A program made the translations under genes and the position numbers. Shown here in pieces: positions 1 to 7,129 of a stretch of DNA of 64,000 bases; positions within the stretch are counted from its first letter, which is position 1; the number at the start of each line of letters is the position of its first letter. Source of the stretch: Myxococcus sp. RHSTA-1-4 (lineage in GTDB: Bacteria > Myxococcota > Myxococcia > Myxococcales > Myxococcaceae); assembly GCF_020037125.1 (NCBI RefSeq), contig NZ_JAIQDG010000021.1, forward strand, positions 1 to 64,000. The letters are read 5' to 3'. The notes under the pieces are model-generated. The model saw only the letters and a list, made by a program, of their open reading frames with translations, was not told the DNA's origin and searched no databases.

Positions 1-65
1 CTTCGTTGACTTTCCCGACCGAGTCGCCCGTTCAACTTCTTCCCGGGCTTTCCCTTCGTCGGGGT

Positions 66-219
66 CGCGGCTTCTACCACCACCGCGTCTTCTGTCAACC
101 TGCTGTGTTGACCGCCGTATTCTGAATTTCGTTTGCTGCTGCCTCGCCTCTGAAGTTCCTTCCGCGCCAGTGCGCGGGCTTCGGTGCGAGGGGCGCGGCT
201 TCTACCACCACCGCGTCTT
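66..219. repeat. Two identical 26-base copies of a promoter core
   Basis: Positions 66-91 and 194-219 are the same 26 bases, 128 bases apart centre to centre, and both are followed shortly by GTCAACC. Each copy contains the -10 box and nearly the whole spacer of one of the two downstream promoters. Confidence 0.8.
71..98 (-). promoter_or_regulatory. Downstream member of a tandem promoter array
   Basis: The minus strand reads TTGACA (93-98), a 16-base spacer, then TAGAAG (71-76). Transcription would begin near position 64 and leave the window at its left edge. Of the three promoters this has the best hexamer pair with a duplicated core. Confidence 0.6.
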
Positions 220-226
220 GAGTCAA
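199..226 (-). promoter_or_regulatory. Middle member of a tandem promoter array
   Basis: The minus strand reads TTGACT (221-226), a 16-base spacer, then TAGAAG (199-204). The spacer and -10 region are identical to those of the promoter 128 bases further on, so the two arose by duplication or are kept identical by selection. Direction is leftward off the window. Confidence 0.6.
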
Positions 227-344
227 CCGCTTCGATCGACTCTTTCTTCCGTCCAACCCAACCCCCGGCTCCACCTCCTCATGAGGCGGCTGCCCACTCC
301 ATCCACCACCACGCCCGCCGGTTTTGCATCACCTCTTTGACGAC

Positions 345-373
345 CATCTAAGAAGCCTTCCGCGAAGTGTCAA
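345..373 (-). promoter_or_regulatory. Upstream member of a tandem promoter array
   Basis: On the minus strand a perfect -35 box TTGACA (368-373) is followed by a 17-base spacer and the -10 box TAGATG (345-350). It points leftward, in the same direction as two further promoters downstream. A run of strong housekeeping promoters in a long non-coding leader is typical of rRNA operons; that assignment is inference because the transcribed gene lies off the window. Confidence 0.6.
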
Positions 374-518
374 CCAGGTGACGCCCGCGTGTCGCCGTGA
401 GGTGAGGCGGCTTATCCTCCAACTGACCTGGCGGCGCAAGAAGTTTGCTTCTCGTCACTCGCGCCGTCCGGGTGATGGGGGAAACCACCCTCCCCCGCCG
501 GACCATTCCCGCGGGATT

Positions 519-1148
519 TCAGCTCTCGACGCCCAGCCCCAGCTTCGAGACGTCCACCCGACCGCGCCGGCAGCGCTCGGCCACCACCACCGAGCGGAGC
601 TCGCTGTAGGCGCGCTCGAAGTCGTCGTTCACGACGATGTAGTCGTACGACGCGATTCCCCGCTCCATCTCCGAGCGAGCGGCCAGCATCCGGCGGCGGA
701 TGGTCTCGTCCGAGTCCGTCTGACGATCCCGGAGGCGCCGCTCCAGCTCCTCCATGGAGGGAGGGAGCACGAAGATGGTCACCGCATCAGGGTGCTTGCG
801 CTTGATCGCCTGCCCGCCCTGCACGTCGATGTCGAAGATGGCCACGCTCTTCCGGGCGCGGGCCTCGTCCACCACGGATTGGAGGCTGCCGTAGAAGTGG
901 CTGTGGACCTCGGCCCACTCGACGAACTCGCCCCGTTCAATCTTCTGCTGGAAGGTGGCGACGTCCACGAAGTGGTAGTCCACCCCCTCGCGCTCCTTCC
1001 CGCGGGGCCGCCGGGTGGTGACGCTGATGGAGAAGACCGCATCCGGCGTGTCCTTGAGGAGCCGGTGGGCAAGGGTGGTCTTTCCCGCCCCGGAAGGGGC
1101 GGAGAGGACGAGCAACAAACCAGGCTGGAGCACGTTGGGCGCGTTCAT
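519..1148 (-). CDS. gmk: Guanylate kinase
   Basis: Cytosolic enzyme that phosphorylates GMP to GDP with ATP. At 209 residues it has the usual family length. The P-loop APSGAGKT is at residues 17-24, followed by the GMP-binding stretch with SVTTRRPRGKE and the Tyr-rich segment around DYHF, and the lid near RRRM. Its ATG overlaps the yicC stop by four bases (ATGA), so the pair is translationally coupled; yicC-gmk is a conserved neighbourhood in proteobacteria. A leftward promoter upstream of yicC would serve both. Confidence 0.96.
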   Translation of the reverse strand: MNAPNVLQPGLLLVLSAPSGAGKTTLAHRLLKDTPDAVFSISVTTRRPRGKEREGVDYHFVDVATFQQKIERGEFVEWAEVHSHFYGSLQSVVDEARARKSVAIFDIDVQGGQAIKRKHPDAVTIFVLPPSMEELERRLRDRQTDSDETIRRRMLAARSEMERGIASYDYIVVNDDFERAYSELRSVVVAERCRRGRVDVSKLGLGVES

Positions 1149-2023
1149 TCGACGTTCTGTACCTGTTCGCGGATGCGCTCGACCTCGGCCTTCATCGAGA
1201 CCACGCGCGCGGAGATCTCCGCGTGCTGGCTCTTGGAGCCGGTCGTGTTCACCTCGCGGTGCATCTCCTGCACGAGGAAATCCATTCGGCGGCCGGCAGG
1301 CTCGCTGCTGGCCATGAGGGCTCGGAACTGCTCGAGGTGGCTCGCCAGGCGGGTGACCTCCTCGGCGATGTCCGTGCGCTCGGCGAAGAGGGCCACCTCC
1401 TGCGCGAGCCGCTGCGGGTCCACCGCCACTCCGCGCGCGAGCTCGGCGATACGGTCCGTGAGCCGCTGCTGGTATTCCTGCACGGCGCGCGGCGCGAGCT
1501 GCGCCACCTCGCGGCTCCAGCCCTCCAGCAGCTTCAGCCGGGCGTCGAGGTCCGCGTGGATGGCCTCGCCCTCGACGAGGCGCATCTTCTCCAGCGCAGT
1601 GAGGGCCTGTTCGAGCGCGGCCTGCAGCGCCGGGGTGGCGGACTCCAGGTCGACGCCCTTCTCCTCCAGGCGGACGACCCCGGGCTGGTTGGCCACCTGT
1701 GACCAGGCCACGTCGCCCGGCAGGCCCAGCTCCTTGGCCAGCTCACGGAAGGCGCGCACGTACTCTCGCGCCAGGCCCATGTCCACCGTGGGCACCGTCC
1801 CGGAGGCGGTGGAGGCCTGCCGCTTCACCAGCAGCTCCACCGAGCCACGGGCCAGCCGGTCCTTCACCTGCTTCGTCACCACGGGCTCCAGTGACGCGAG
1901 CTCGCGGGGCAGGCGTGCCTTCACCTCGCAAAACTTGTGGTTGAGCGAGCGCAGCTCGACGGAGACCTCTTCGTCCCCCACGCGCGCGCGGCCCGCTCCA
2001 AACCCGGTCATGCTCTTCAGCAT
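1145..2023 (-). CDS. yicC: YicC family endoribonuclease
   Basis: A 292-residue member of the YicC/YloC family, described in E. coli as an endoribonuclease acting on small RNAs. The N-terminal family hallmark SMTGFGAG occurs at residues 4-11 and the C-terminal DUF1732 region ends in the conserved QVQNVE tail. The ATG at 2023 aligns with the E. coli start. There is no Shine-Dalgarno sequence before it, and the promoter at 2031-2059 would place the transcript start at or beside the ATG, so a leaderless message is likely. It is first gene of a yicC-gmk pair. Confidence 0.93.
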   Translation of the reverse strand: MLKSMTGFGAGRARVGDEEVSVELRSLNHKFCEVKARLPRELASLEPVVTKQVKDRLARGSVELLVKRQASTASGTVPTVDMGLAREYVRAFRELAKELGLPGDVAWSQVANQPGVVRLEEKGVDLESATPALQAALEQALTALEKMRLVEGEAIHADLDARLKLLEGWSREVAQLAPRAVQEYQQRLTDRIAELARGVAVDPQRLAQEVALFAERTDIAEEVTRLASHLEQFRALMASSEPAGRRMDFLVQEMHREVNTTGSKSQHAEISARVVSMKAEVERIREQVQNVE

Positions 2024-2030
2024 TGGGCGG

Positions 2031-2059
2031 TTGCTAGGGGCTTTCCGCCCTCAGGTCAA
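2031..2059 (-). promoter_or_regulatory. Promoter of yicC-gmk
   Basis: Minus-strand TTGACC (2054-2059), 17-base spacer, TAGCAA (2031-2036). The predicted start is around 2024, immediately before the yicC ATG at 2023. Confidence 0.55.
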
Positions 2060-2068
2060 GCCGCGTGC

Positions 2069-2096
2069 TTGCACCGCATCTGATTCTGTGTAGGGT
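2069..2096 (+). promoter_or_regulatory. Promoter of the GT9 gene
   Basis: Plus-strand TTGCAC (2069-2074), 16-base spacer, TAGGGT (2091-2096). The predicted start near 2103 is only a few bases before the ATG at 2107, which has no Shine-Dalgarno sequence. It overlaps the divergent yicC promoter region. Confidence 0.45.
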
Positions 2097-2106
2097 CCGC
2101 CGCGAG

Positions 2107-3207
2107 ATGTCCTGGCACAAGCGGCTCGAGTTGTGGGCGAAGCTGGCGCTGGCGCTCGTGGCGTCCGCCCTCTTCTGGCGCCCCGGCCGTCGTCGCCGTC
2201 CTGGGAGTTCCCTGCCCGTCCCCCGGAAGGTGCTGCTCGTGCGGCCCGACAACCGAGTGGGCGAGGCGCTCCTCACCACCCCCCTGATGCGCACCCTCAA
2301 GGCCCACGTCCACCCCGCCCCCGAGGTGCATGTGCTCGTGCACGCCAAGGTGGCGCGCGTGCTGGCGGGCCATCCGGACGCGGACGCGGTCATCGCTTTC
2401 GACCGGCGCCGGCTCTGGATGGGGCCGCTGGCGCCCGGCATCCGCGCCCTCCGCCGCGCGCGCTACGACGTGGTGGTGGACTGCGCCAACTGGGAGTCCC
2501 CCTCCGTGACGAGCGCGCTCGTGTCCCGGATGGCCGGTCCCCATGCGGTGGTGCTCGGCCCGGCCGTGTGGCCGGTGTCCCACCTCCACTCGCTGCCGGT
2601 GCCGGCCCGGACGGACACCCGGAACGAGGCCGTGCAGCGCACGCACCTGCTCACGCCCCTCACGGGTGGCGCGGTGGCACGCGGGCTGTCCTTCCGGGAG
2701 CCGGCCGTGGGCCCCGCCATCCGCGCCTATCTCGAGGCGGGCACCGGCACGGCGTTCGCGGTCATCAACCCTGGCGGCCGGCTGGGGCCCCGGCGGATTC
2801 CGCCCCAGGCCTTCGCCGCAGCCGCCCGCACGCTGCTGGAATTGGGGCGTGTCCCCATCGTCACCTGGGGCCCGGGCGAGGAGGAGCTCGCCCGCTCCGT
2901 GGTGGACGCCGCGCCCGGGGCCCGGCTCGCTCCCGCGACCAACCTGGACGAACTGGCCGCGCTCATGCGCGCCGCCGGCCTCACCGTGTGCAACAACACC
3001 GGCCCCATGCACCTGTCGGTGGCCGTGGGCGCCCCCACCCTGGCCTTCTTCCTTCGCATGGACATGGAGCGCTGGGGCCACGCCTACGCGCCCCACCGCA
3101 TGGTGGACCTCACCTCGCTCGTGGATGGCGCGGGCGGCGAGGGGCTGGACGCGCGGGCGTCCGAGGAGGTCAGGACCTTCGCAGCCGCACTTCCCGCTCG
3201 GGAATGA
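2107..3207 (+). CDS. Glycosyltransferase family 9 (heptosyltransferase-like)
   Basis: A 366-residue GT9 protein, the family of ADP-heptose:LPS heptosyltransferases of the inner core. An N-terminal hydrophobic segment (about residues 10-24) is followed by the first Rossmann strand KVLLVRPDNRVG (41-52), which carries the donor-side family pattern, and by NNTGPMHLSVAVG (296-308), the GT9 C-terminal motif. I chose ATG 2107 over an upstream in-frame GTG at 2065 because of homology length and the promoter at 2069-2096. It faces the ADP-heptose genes rfaE1/rfaE2, which make its likely donor. Its last 38 bases overlap the convergent small UPF0434 gene. The exact acceptor cannot be told. Confidence 0.87.
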   Translation: MSWHKRLELWAKLALALVASALFWRPGRRRRPGSSLPVPRKVLLVRPDNRVGEALLTTPLMRTLKAHVHPAPEVHVLVHAKVARVLAGHPDADAVIAFDRRRLWMGPLAPGIRALRRARYDVVVDCANWESPSVTSALVSRMAGPHAVVLGPAVWPVSHLHSLPVPARTDTRNEAVQRTHLLTPLTGGAVARGLSFREPAVGPAIRAYLEAGTGTAFAVINPGGRLGPRRIPPQAFAAAARTLLELGRVPIVTWGPGEEELARSVVDAAPGARLAPATNLDELAALMRAAGLTVCNNTGPMHLSVAVGAPTLAFFLRMDMERWGHAYAPHRMVDLTSLVDGAGGEGLDARASEEVRTFAAALPARE

Positions 3208-3355
3208 GCCGCGGGATTCCGTCCTCCACGGGCCACGCGCAGTGGCAACGCGCGCAGCGGACCTCGGTGCGGGTCTCCTCCTCGTGCACCGTGAGCGGGC
3301 CCTTGCAGCGGGGGCAGCCCAGCACGTCTCTCAGCACCGCATCCAGGGGGGGCAC
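3170..3355 (-). CDS. UPF0434/Trm112-like zinc-ribbon protein
   Basis: A 61-residue protein resembling E. coli YcaR. Cysteines at 14, 17, 34 and 37 form a likely zinc ribbon, and the family ending around WPVEDGIPRLI is present. E. coli ycaR also follows lpxK, so this is conserved context for the last gene of a lipopolysaccharide operon. The start is GTG 3355, six bases after the rfaE2 stop begins. The 3' end overlaps the convergent GT9 gene. YcaR's biochemical role is poorly defined; Trm112 proteins generally act as small partners of methyltransferases. Confidence 0.82.
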   Translation of the reverse strand: MPPLDAVLRDVLGCPRCKGPLTVHEEETRTEVRCARCHCAWPVEDGIPRLIPEREVRLRRS

Positions 3356-3358
3356 GGG

Positions 3359-3847
3359 CTACTTCGTGCCCTCGCGGCCGAGGCGCCGGGCGAGGTCCGT
3401 GGTGCTGTGGTCCTTCGGGTCGCCGGACACCGCCGTGCGCCCGCCGTAGGCACGTACCTCGTCGGCCTCGGGGATGCTGTCCGGCGTGTAGTCCGTGCCC
3501 TTCACGTGCACGTCCGGCTTGAGCGCGCGGATGATGCCGCGCACGTTGGGCTCGTCGAAGACGATGACCCGGTCGGTGCAGGCGAGCGCGGCGACGAGCT
3601 CGGCCCGCTCGTTCTCGGGGATGTACGGGCGCCCGGGCCCCTTGTAGGCCCGCGTGGACGCGTCCGAGTTCACCGCCACCACCAGCACGTCCGCCAGCGC
3701 CCGCGCGCCCTCCAGGTAGCGCACGTGCCCCACGTGCAGCAGGTCGAAGACGCCGTTGGCCAGCGCCACCGTGCGCCCCTCGGCGCGCCAGCGTTCGCGC
3801 TCCTCCGCCACCTTCGCGAGCGGCTGGAGCTTGTCCAGGGTGTTCAT
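3359..3847 (-). CDS. rfaE2: D-glycero-beta-D-manno-heptose 1-phosphate adenylyltransferase
   Basis: Transfers AMP to heptose 1-phosphate to form ADP-heptose for the LPS inner core. The 162 residues correspond to the C-terminal half of E. coli HldE. The nucleotidyltransferase signature HVGH is at residues 38-41 within GVFDLLHVGH, and a GTDY...Pxxxx substrate loop follows. Its ATG overlaps the stop of rfaE1 by four bases (ATGA), so the two halves that are fused in E. coli are separate but coupled here. Confidence 0.93.
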   Translation of the reverse strand: MNTLDKLQPLAKVAEERERWRAEGRTVALANGVFDLLHVGHVRYLEGARALADVLVVAVNSDASTRAYKGPGRPYIPENERAELVAALACTDRVIVFDEPNVRGIIRALKPDVHVKGTDYTPDSIPEADEVRAYGGRTAVSGDPKDHSTTDLARRLGREGTK

Positions 3848-4881
3848 CGTGCGCTCCGCAGCTCTTCGAGCAGCTCGTCCCGCGACACCGTCGCGGTGCC
3901 CGGTTTCTGCACCACCAGCGAGCCGGCCACGTTCGCCAGCCGCGCCGCCTCGCCGAACGAGGCTCCCGCCGCCAGCGCCAGCGAGAAGGTGGCAATCACC
4001 GTGTCTCCCGCGCCCGTCACGTCCACCGCCGCCTTCGCGCCATGCACGGGGATGTGGTCCACCCCACCCTCCGCGTCGAAGAGCGACATGCCGTGCCGGC
4101 CCCGCGTCACCAGCAGCGCGCGGCATCCCAGCCTGCGCACCGCCGTCCGCCCCGCCTCCAGCAGGTCCTCCTCCGAGCGCACCGGCCGCCCGGCGAGTGC
4201 CTCCAGCTCCGGCTCATTGGGCTTGCACACCGTCAGGCCCACGAAGGAGGACAGCGCATAGCGGCTGTCCACGCACACCGTCAGGCCATCCGCCGCCAGC
4301 CGCCGGAGGACTTCGCGCACCTCTTCCCCCAGCACGCCCGCGCCGTAGTCGGACACCACCACCGCGTCCGCGTCGCGCGCCGCCTCCTCCACGTGCTTCG
4401 CCAGCGCCTTGCGCATGCGCGGAGGCAGCACGCCACGCTGGCCCCTGTCCAACCGGAGCATCTGCTGGCGCGTGGTGCTCACCCCGCCCGCGAGGATGCG
4501 CGTCTTCGTCTCCGTCTCGATGCCGCGGCCGCTCACCGCGTGCAGGCGGATGCCGGCGTCCGCGAACAGCCGGCGCAGCGCCGCTCCCATCTCGTCCGCG
4601 CCCAGCGCGCCCACCGCCGTCACCTGCCCGGAGAGCGCCCGGACGTTGGCCGCCACATTGGCACCGCCGCCCAGCTTCACCTCGGCGGACTCGTAGCGGA
4701 CGATGAGCACCGGCGCCTCGCGGCTCACCCGGTCCGTCTGTCCGTAGATGTAGTGGTCGGCGACCAGGTCCCCCACCAGCAGCACCCGGCGGCGCGCGAA
4801 GGCGAGCGGAAGGCGCGAGGGCGAAGGCAACGAGCGAGCGGGCGAGACTGCGGCCATGGCGGCGGTTTGTCCCACAGGCAC
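3844..4881 (-). CDS. rfaE1: D-glycero-beta-D-manno-heptose-7-phosphate kinase
   Basis: PfkB-family sugar kinase of 345 residues that makes heptose 1,7-bisphosphate, the first kinase step toward ADP-heptose. GGGANVAANV (71-80) is the sugar-binding motif and GAGDT (290-294) holds the catalytic Asp. The GTG at 4881 is preceded by GAGG at suitable spacing and sits just after the lpxK stop; an in-frame ATG at 4857 is the alternative. Corresponds to the N-terminal half of HldE. Confidence 0.92.
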   Translation of the reverse strand: MPVGQTAAMAAVSPARSLPSPSRLPLAFARRRVLLVGDLVADHYIYGQTDRVSREAPVLIVRYESAEVKLGGGANVAANVRALSGQVTAVGALGADEMGAALRRLFADAGIRLHAVSGRGIETETKTRILAGGVSTTRQQMLRLDRGQRGVLPPRMRKALAKHVEEAARDADAVVVSDYGAGVLGEEVREVLRRLAADGLTVCVDSRYALSSFVGLTVCKPNEPELEALAGRPVRSEEDLLEAGRTAVRRLGCRALLVTRGRHGMSLFDAEGGVDHIPVHGAKAAVDVTGAGDTVIATFSLALAAGASFGEAARLANVAGSLVVQKPGTATVSRDELLEELRSAR

Positions 4882-4888
4882 CCGCGCC

Positions 4889-6100
4889 TCACAAGTCGCG
4901 CGATACGTCCGCCAGCCCGAGCGCCCGCCGCAGGTGGGATTCGCCCTCCAGGACCTCCACCCCCAGCCGCACCACCCACGCCGCGAAGCCGGGGGGCAGG
5001 CGCACCGCGTCCTTCTCCGTCGTCACCACCCGTGCGCCCTGGCGGGCCGCTCGGGCCTCCACGTCCCGGAGTTCCTCCGCCGTGAAGCGGTGGTGGTCCG
5101 GGAAGAGGGCCGCGTCGCGGACCTCTGTGCCGAGGGACTGCAAGGTCCTCAGGAAGCCCCCCGGCCGGGCAAGCCCCGCGAGCGCGAGGACGGGCTGACC
5201 CGCCAGCGCGTCCACCGGGAGAAACTGGCCGGACGGGTCCACCCACCCCGTGGGGCGGTAGCGCGTGCGCACGCGGGGGACGGAGGGCTCCGGTGGAAGG
5301 AACGTTCCTTCCACGGCCCCCGACATGTCCATGACTTCGGGAGCCCGAGAGTGCATGTGCGCATGGGGGGACTCGGGCATGGCAGCCGGTGAGCCCGCGA
5401 GCGCGGGGGCTTGGGGCGCTCGCGCCGCTCCGGATGGAGCCGGGGCCACGCGAACCCAGAACAGCGTGGCGCGGCGCAGTGATGAGCGCGGCTCGCGCAG
5501 CGGCCCCCGCGGGAGCATGTGGCCATTGCCCAGCCCCACCGCTTCGTCCACCACGACGATGTCCTGGTCGCGCGCGAGCCTCCGGTGCTGGAAGCCATCG
5601 TCGAGCAGCACCGTGTCCACACCAAACTCATCTCGTGCCCGGTATGCCCCGGCCACACGGTCCGCTCCCACGAAGAGGCGGACCTGGGGGCACCGGCGTG
5701 CGAGCAGCAACGGCTCGTCGCCCGCGTCCTCCACCGAGGGCAGCGGCTCCGAGCCAATGAAGGTCAGCGGCTCACGCGAGGCGCGACCGTAGCCTCGCGT
5801 GAGGATGCCCACCTTGCGCCCCTCTCGCACCAGCAGTTCCGCGAGATGGAGCACCGCCGGCGTCTTCCCCGTACCACCCACGTTGAGGTTGCCCACGGAG
5901 ATGACGCGCAGGCCCTCCGCGCGCTCGGCACGCAGCAGGCCCGAATCGTAGAGAGCGCCTCGCAGGCGCACCGCCGCGCCATAGGTCCATGACACCGCCG
6001 TCAGCGGTGATAGGAGCACGCGGCGGCCCCAGGGCTCGGGCTCCGAGGGGTAGAAGACCCTCTCGATGGCCGTGGGGGCTTCGGGAGAGGACGGGCTCAC
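4889..6100 (-). CDS. lpxK: Tetraacyldisaccharide 4'-kinase with an insertion
   Basis: Inner-membrane lipid A enzyme that phosphorylates the 4' position of tetraacyldisaccharide 1-phosphate. The Walker A-like GNLNVGGTGKT is at 70-80 and the family motif DDGFQHRRLARD at 167-178. The protein has 403 residues against about 330 for typical LpxK. The excess is a Pro/Ala/His-rich stretch at about 219-280 that splits the segment after TLFWVRV and does not resemble the kinase fold. The ATG overlaps the preceding glycosyltransferase stop by four bases. Confidence 0.93.
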   Translation of the reverse strand: MSPSSPEAPTAIERVFYPSEPEPWGRRVLLSPLTAVSWTYGAAVRLRGALYDSGLLRAERAEGLRVISVGNLNVGGTGKTPAVLHLAELLVREGRKVGILTRGYGRASREPLTFIGSEPLPSVEDAGDEPLLLARRCPQVRLFVGADRVAGAYRARDEFGVDTVLLDDGFQHRRLARDQDIVVVDEAVGLGNGHMLPRGPLREPRSSLRRATLFWVRVAPAPSGAARAPQAPALAGSPAAMPESPHAHMHSRAPEVMDMSGAVEGTFLPPEPSVPRVRTRYRPTGWVDPSGQFLPVDALAGQPVLALAGLARPGGFLRTLQSLGTEVRDAALFPDHHRFTAEELRDVEARAARQGARVVTTEKDAVRLPPGFAAWVVRLGVEVLEGESHLRRALGLADVSRDL

Positions 6101-7125
6101 CGGGAGCGCCTCGCGCGCTCGTAGAGGGTGAGCATGTCACCCGCGATTCGCGCATTTGTCGGGTGTGCCACCGGCGCACGCTGCCCGGATAGCGCGGCGG
6201 ACACCACCGCCTCCGGCGTCGGCGACGCCACTCGCGCATCCGCAAGGTCCGGCAGCGCGCCCTCCTCCACCGCCACCACCCTCACGCCACACGCCCGCGC
6301 CTGCGCCGCCGCCCTCGCGCTCCAGTCGTTCCCCAGCCCCAGCAACCACACCTCGTCCAGCGCCTGGAGCCAGCGCACGAAGGCGTCTCCCTGCTGGTAG
6401 CCCGCGAAGGTGACGGCCTCCTCCAGGCCACGCTCCGCCACCTGCCGCCGCGTTGCCTCCAGCAACGCCCCATCTCCCACGAGGACGAGGCGCGCCTCCG
6501 GCCGCTGCTTCCGGTACAGGGCAAAGGCCTCCACTCCCACCGAGTGCCTCCGCGAGGGCTGGAAGGTGGAGACCATGCCCAGCAATGGCGCCCCCGTGAG
6601 CCCCAGCTCCCCGCGCAGCGCCTGACGGTCCGCGGCGGGGTGGAACCGGGGGTCCACCAGTGCCGGCAGGACCTCGACGGTCCTCCCCTGCTCTCGAAGG
6701 CGGGGCACCAGACTGCTCGCCGGCACCGTGTACGCGTCCGCCGCCGGCAGGGAGGCCCTCAGCGAGCGGGGCGCATGGAGCGAGCGGACCAGCACCGCGC
6801 CTCGGGGCCGGCCCCACCGCGCCAGCAGGTGGTCGTGGCTGAAGTGCGAGTGCACCACGTCCACCTCCCGCGCTCGCAGCCGGCGCAGGTCCGTCCACAT
6901 CTTCCACGGGGGCGACTTCACCGATAGCTCCAGGCCGCCCTCGTCCAGCAACCCCAATTCCCGGAAGCGCGGCACCGCGGGCTCCTCCGCCGGCACGTCC
7001 TTGCGCCGCCGGTCCACGGCCACCGTCACCTCATGCCCGGCTTCCCGCTGCGCCAGCGCCAGCAGCGCCACGTTCTCCGCGGGGCCGCTGAAGAAGGGGC
7101 TCGCCAGCAGGTGGAGGATGCGCAT
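6097..7125 (-). CDS. Glycosyltransferase family 4-like protein
   Basis: A 342-residue GT-B fold glycosyltransferase. The N-terminal half holds the ILHLLASPFFSGPAENVALLA strand-loop pattern and VVHSHFSHDHLLARWG; the C-terminal half has MVSTFQPSRRH and LVLVGDG typical of the nucleotide-sugar side. The usual EAMACG/E-x7-E stretch is weak: the matching region reads WSARAAAQARACGVRVVAVEEG. ATG 7125 has GTGAGCGG upstream. Sits between lpxK and a second GT4 in the core-oligosaccharide operon; sugar and linkage unknown. Confidence 0.83.
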   Translation of the reverse strand: MRILHLLASPFFSGPAENVALLALAQREAGHEVTVAVDRRRKDVPAEEPAVPRFRELGLLDEGGLELSVKSPPWKMWTDLRRLRAREVDVVHSHFSHDHLLARWGRPRGAVLVRSLHAPRSLRASLPAADAYTVPASSLVPRLREQGRTVEVLPALVDPRFHPAADRQALRGELGLTGAPLLGMVSTFQPSRRHSVGVEAFALYRKQRPEARLVLVGDGALLEATRRQVAERGLEEAVTFAGYQQGDAFVRWLQALDEVWLLGLGNDWSARAAAQARACGVRVVAVEEGALPDLADARVASPTPEAVVSAALSGQRAPVAHPTNARIAGDMLTLYERARRSR

Positions 7126-7129
7126 CCGC

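Larger units (their letters stand above)
1..518. other. Non-coding region at left edge holding tandem promoters
   Basis: I see no credible gene here. The region is pyrimidine-rich on the + strand and contains three leftward sigma70-like promoters, annotated separately. Close to the gmk stop, 477-496 can fold into a weak six-base GC stem (GGGGGA with TCCCCC) that might end gmk transcription, but it has no U-tract. A ten-base palindrome, TCCCGCGGGA, lies at 507-516. Whatever the promoters drive lies beyond position 1. Confidence 0.6.

Noticed and set aside
507-516. TCCCGCGGGA palindrome as gmk terminator
   Set aside because: It has no loop and no U-tract and lies right at the stop codon.
1-518. 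CRISPR-like short repeats at the left edge
   Set aside because: Only two identical 26-base copies with no regular spacers; both coincide with promoter elements.
324-2093. A long plus-strand open frame over yicC and gmk
   Set aside because: Arg/Ala/Ser-rich antisense shadow of two conserved genes.
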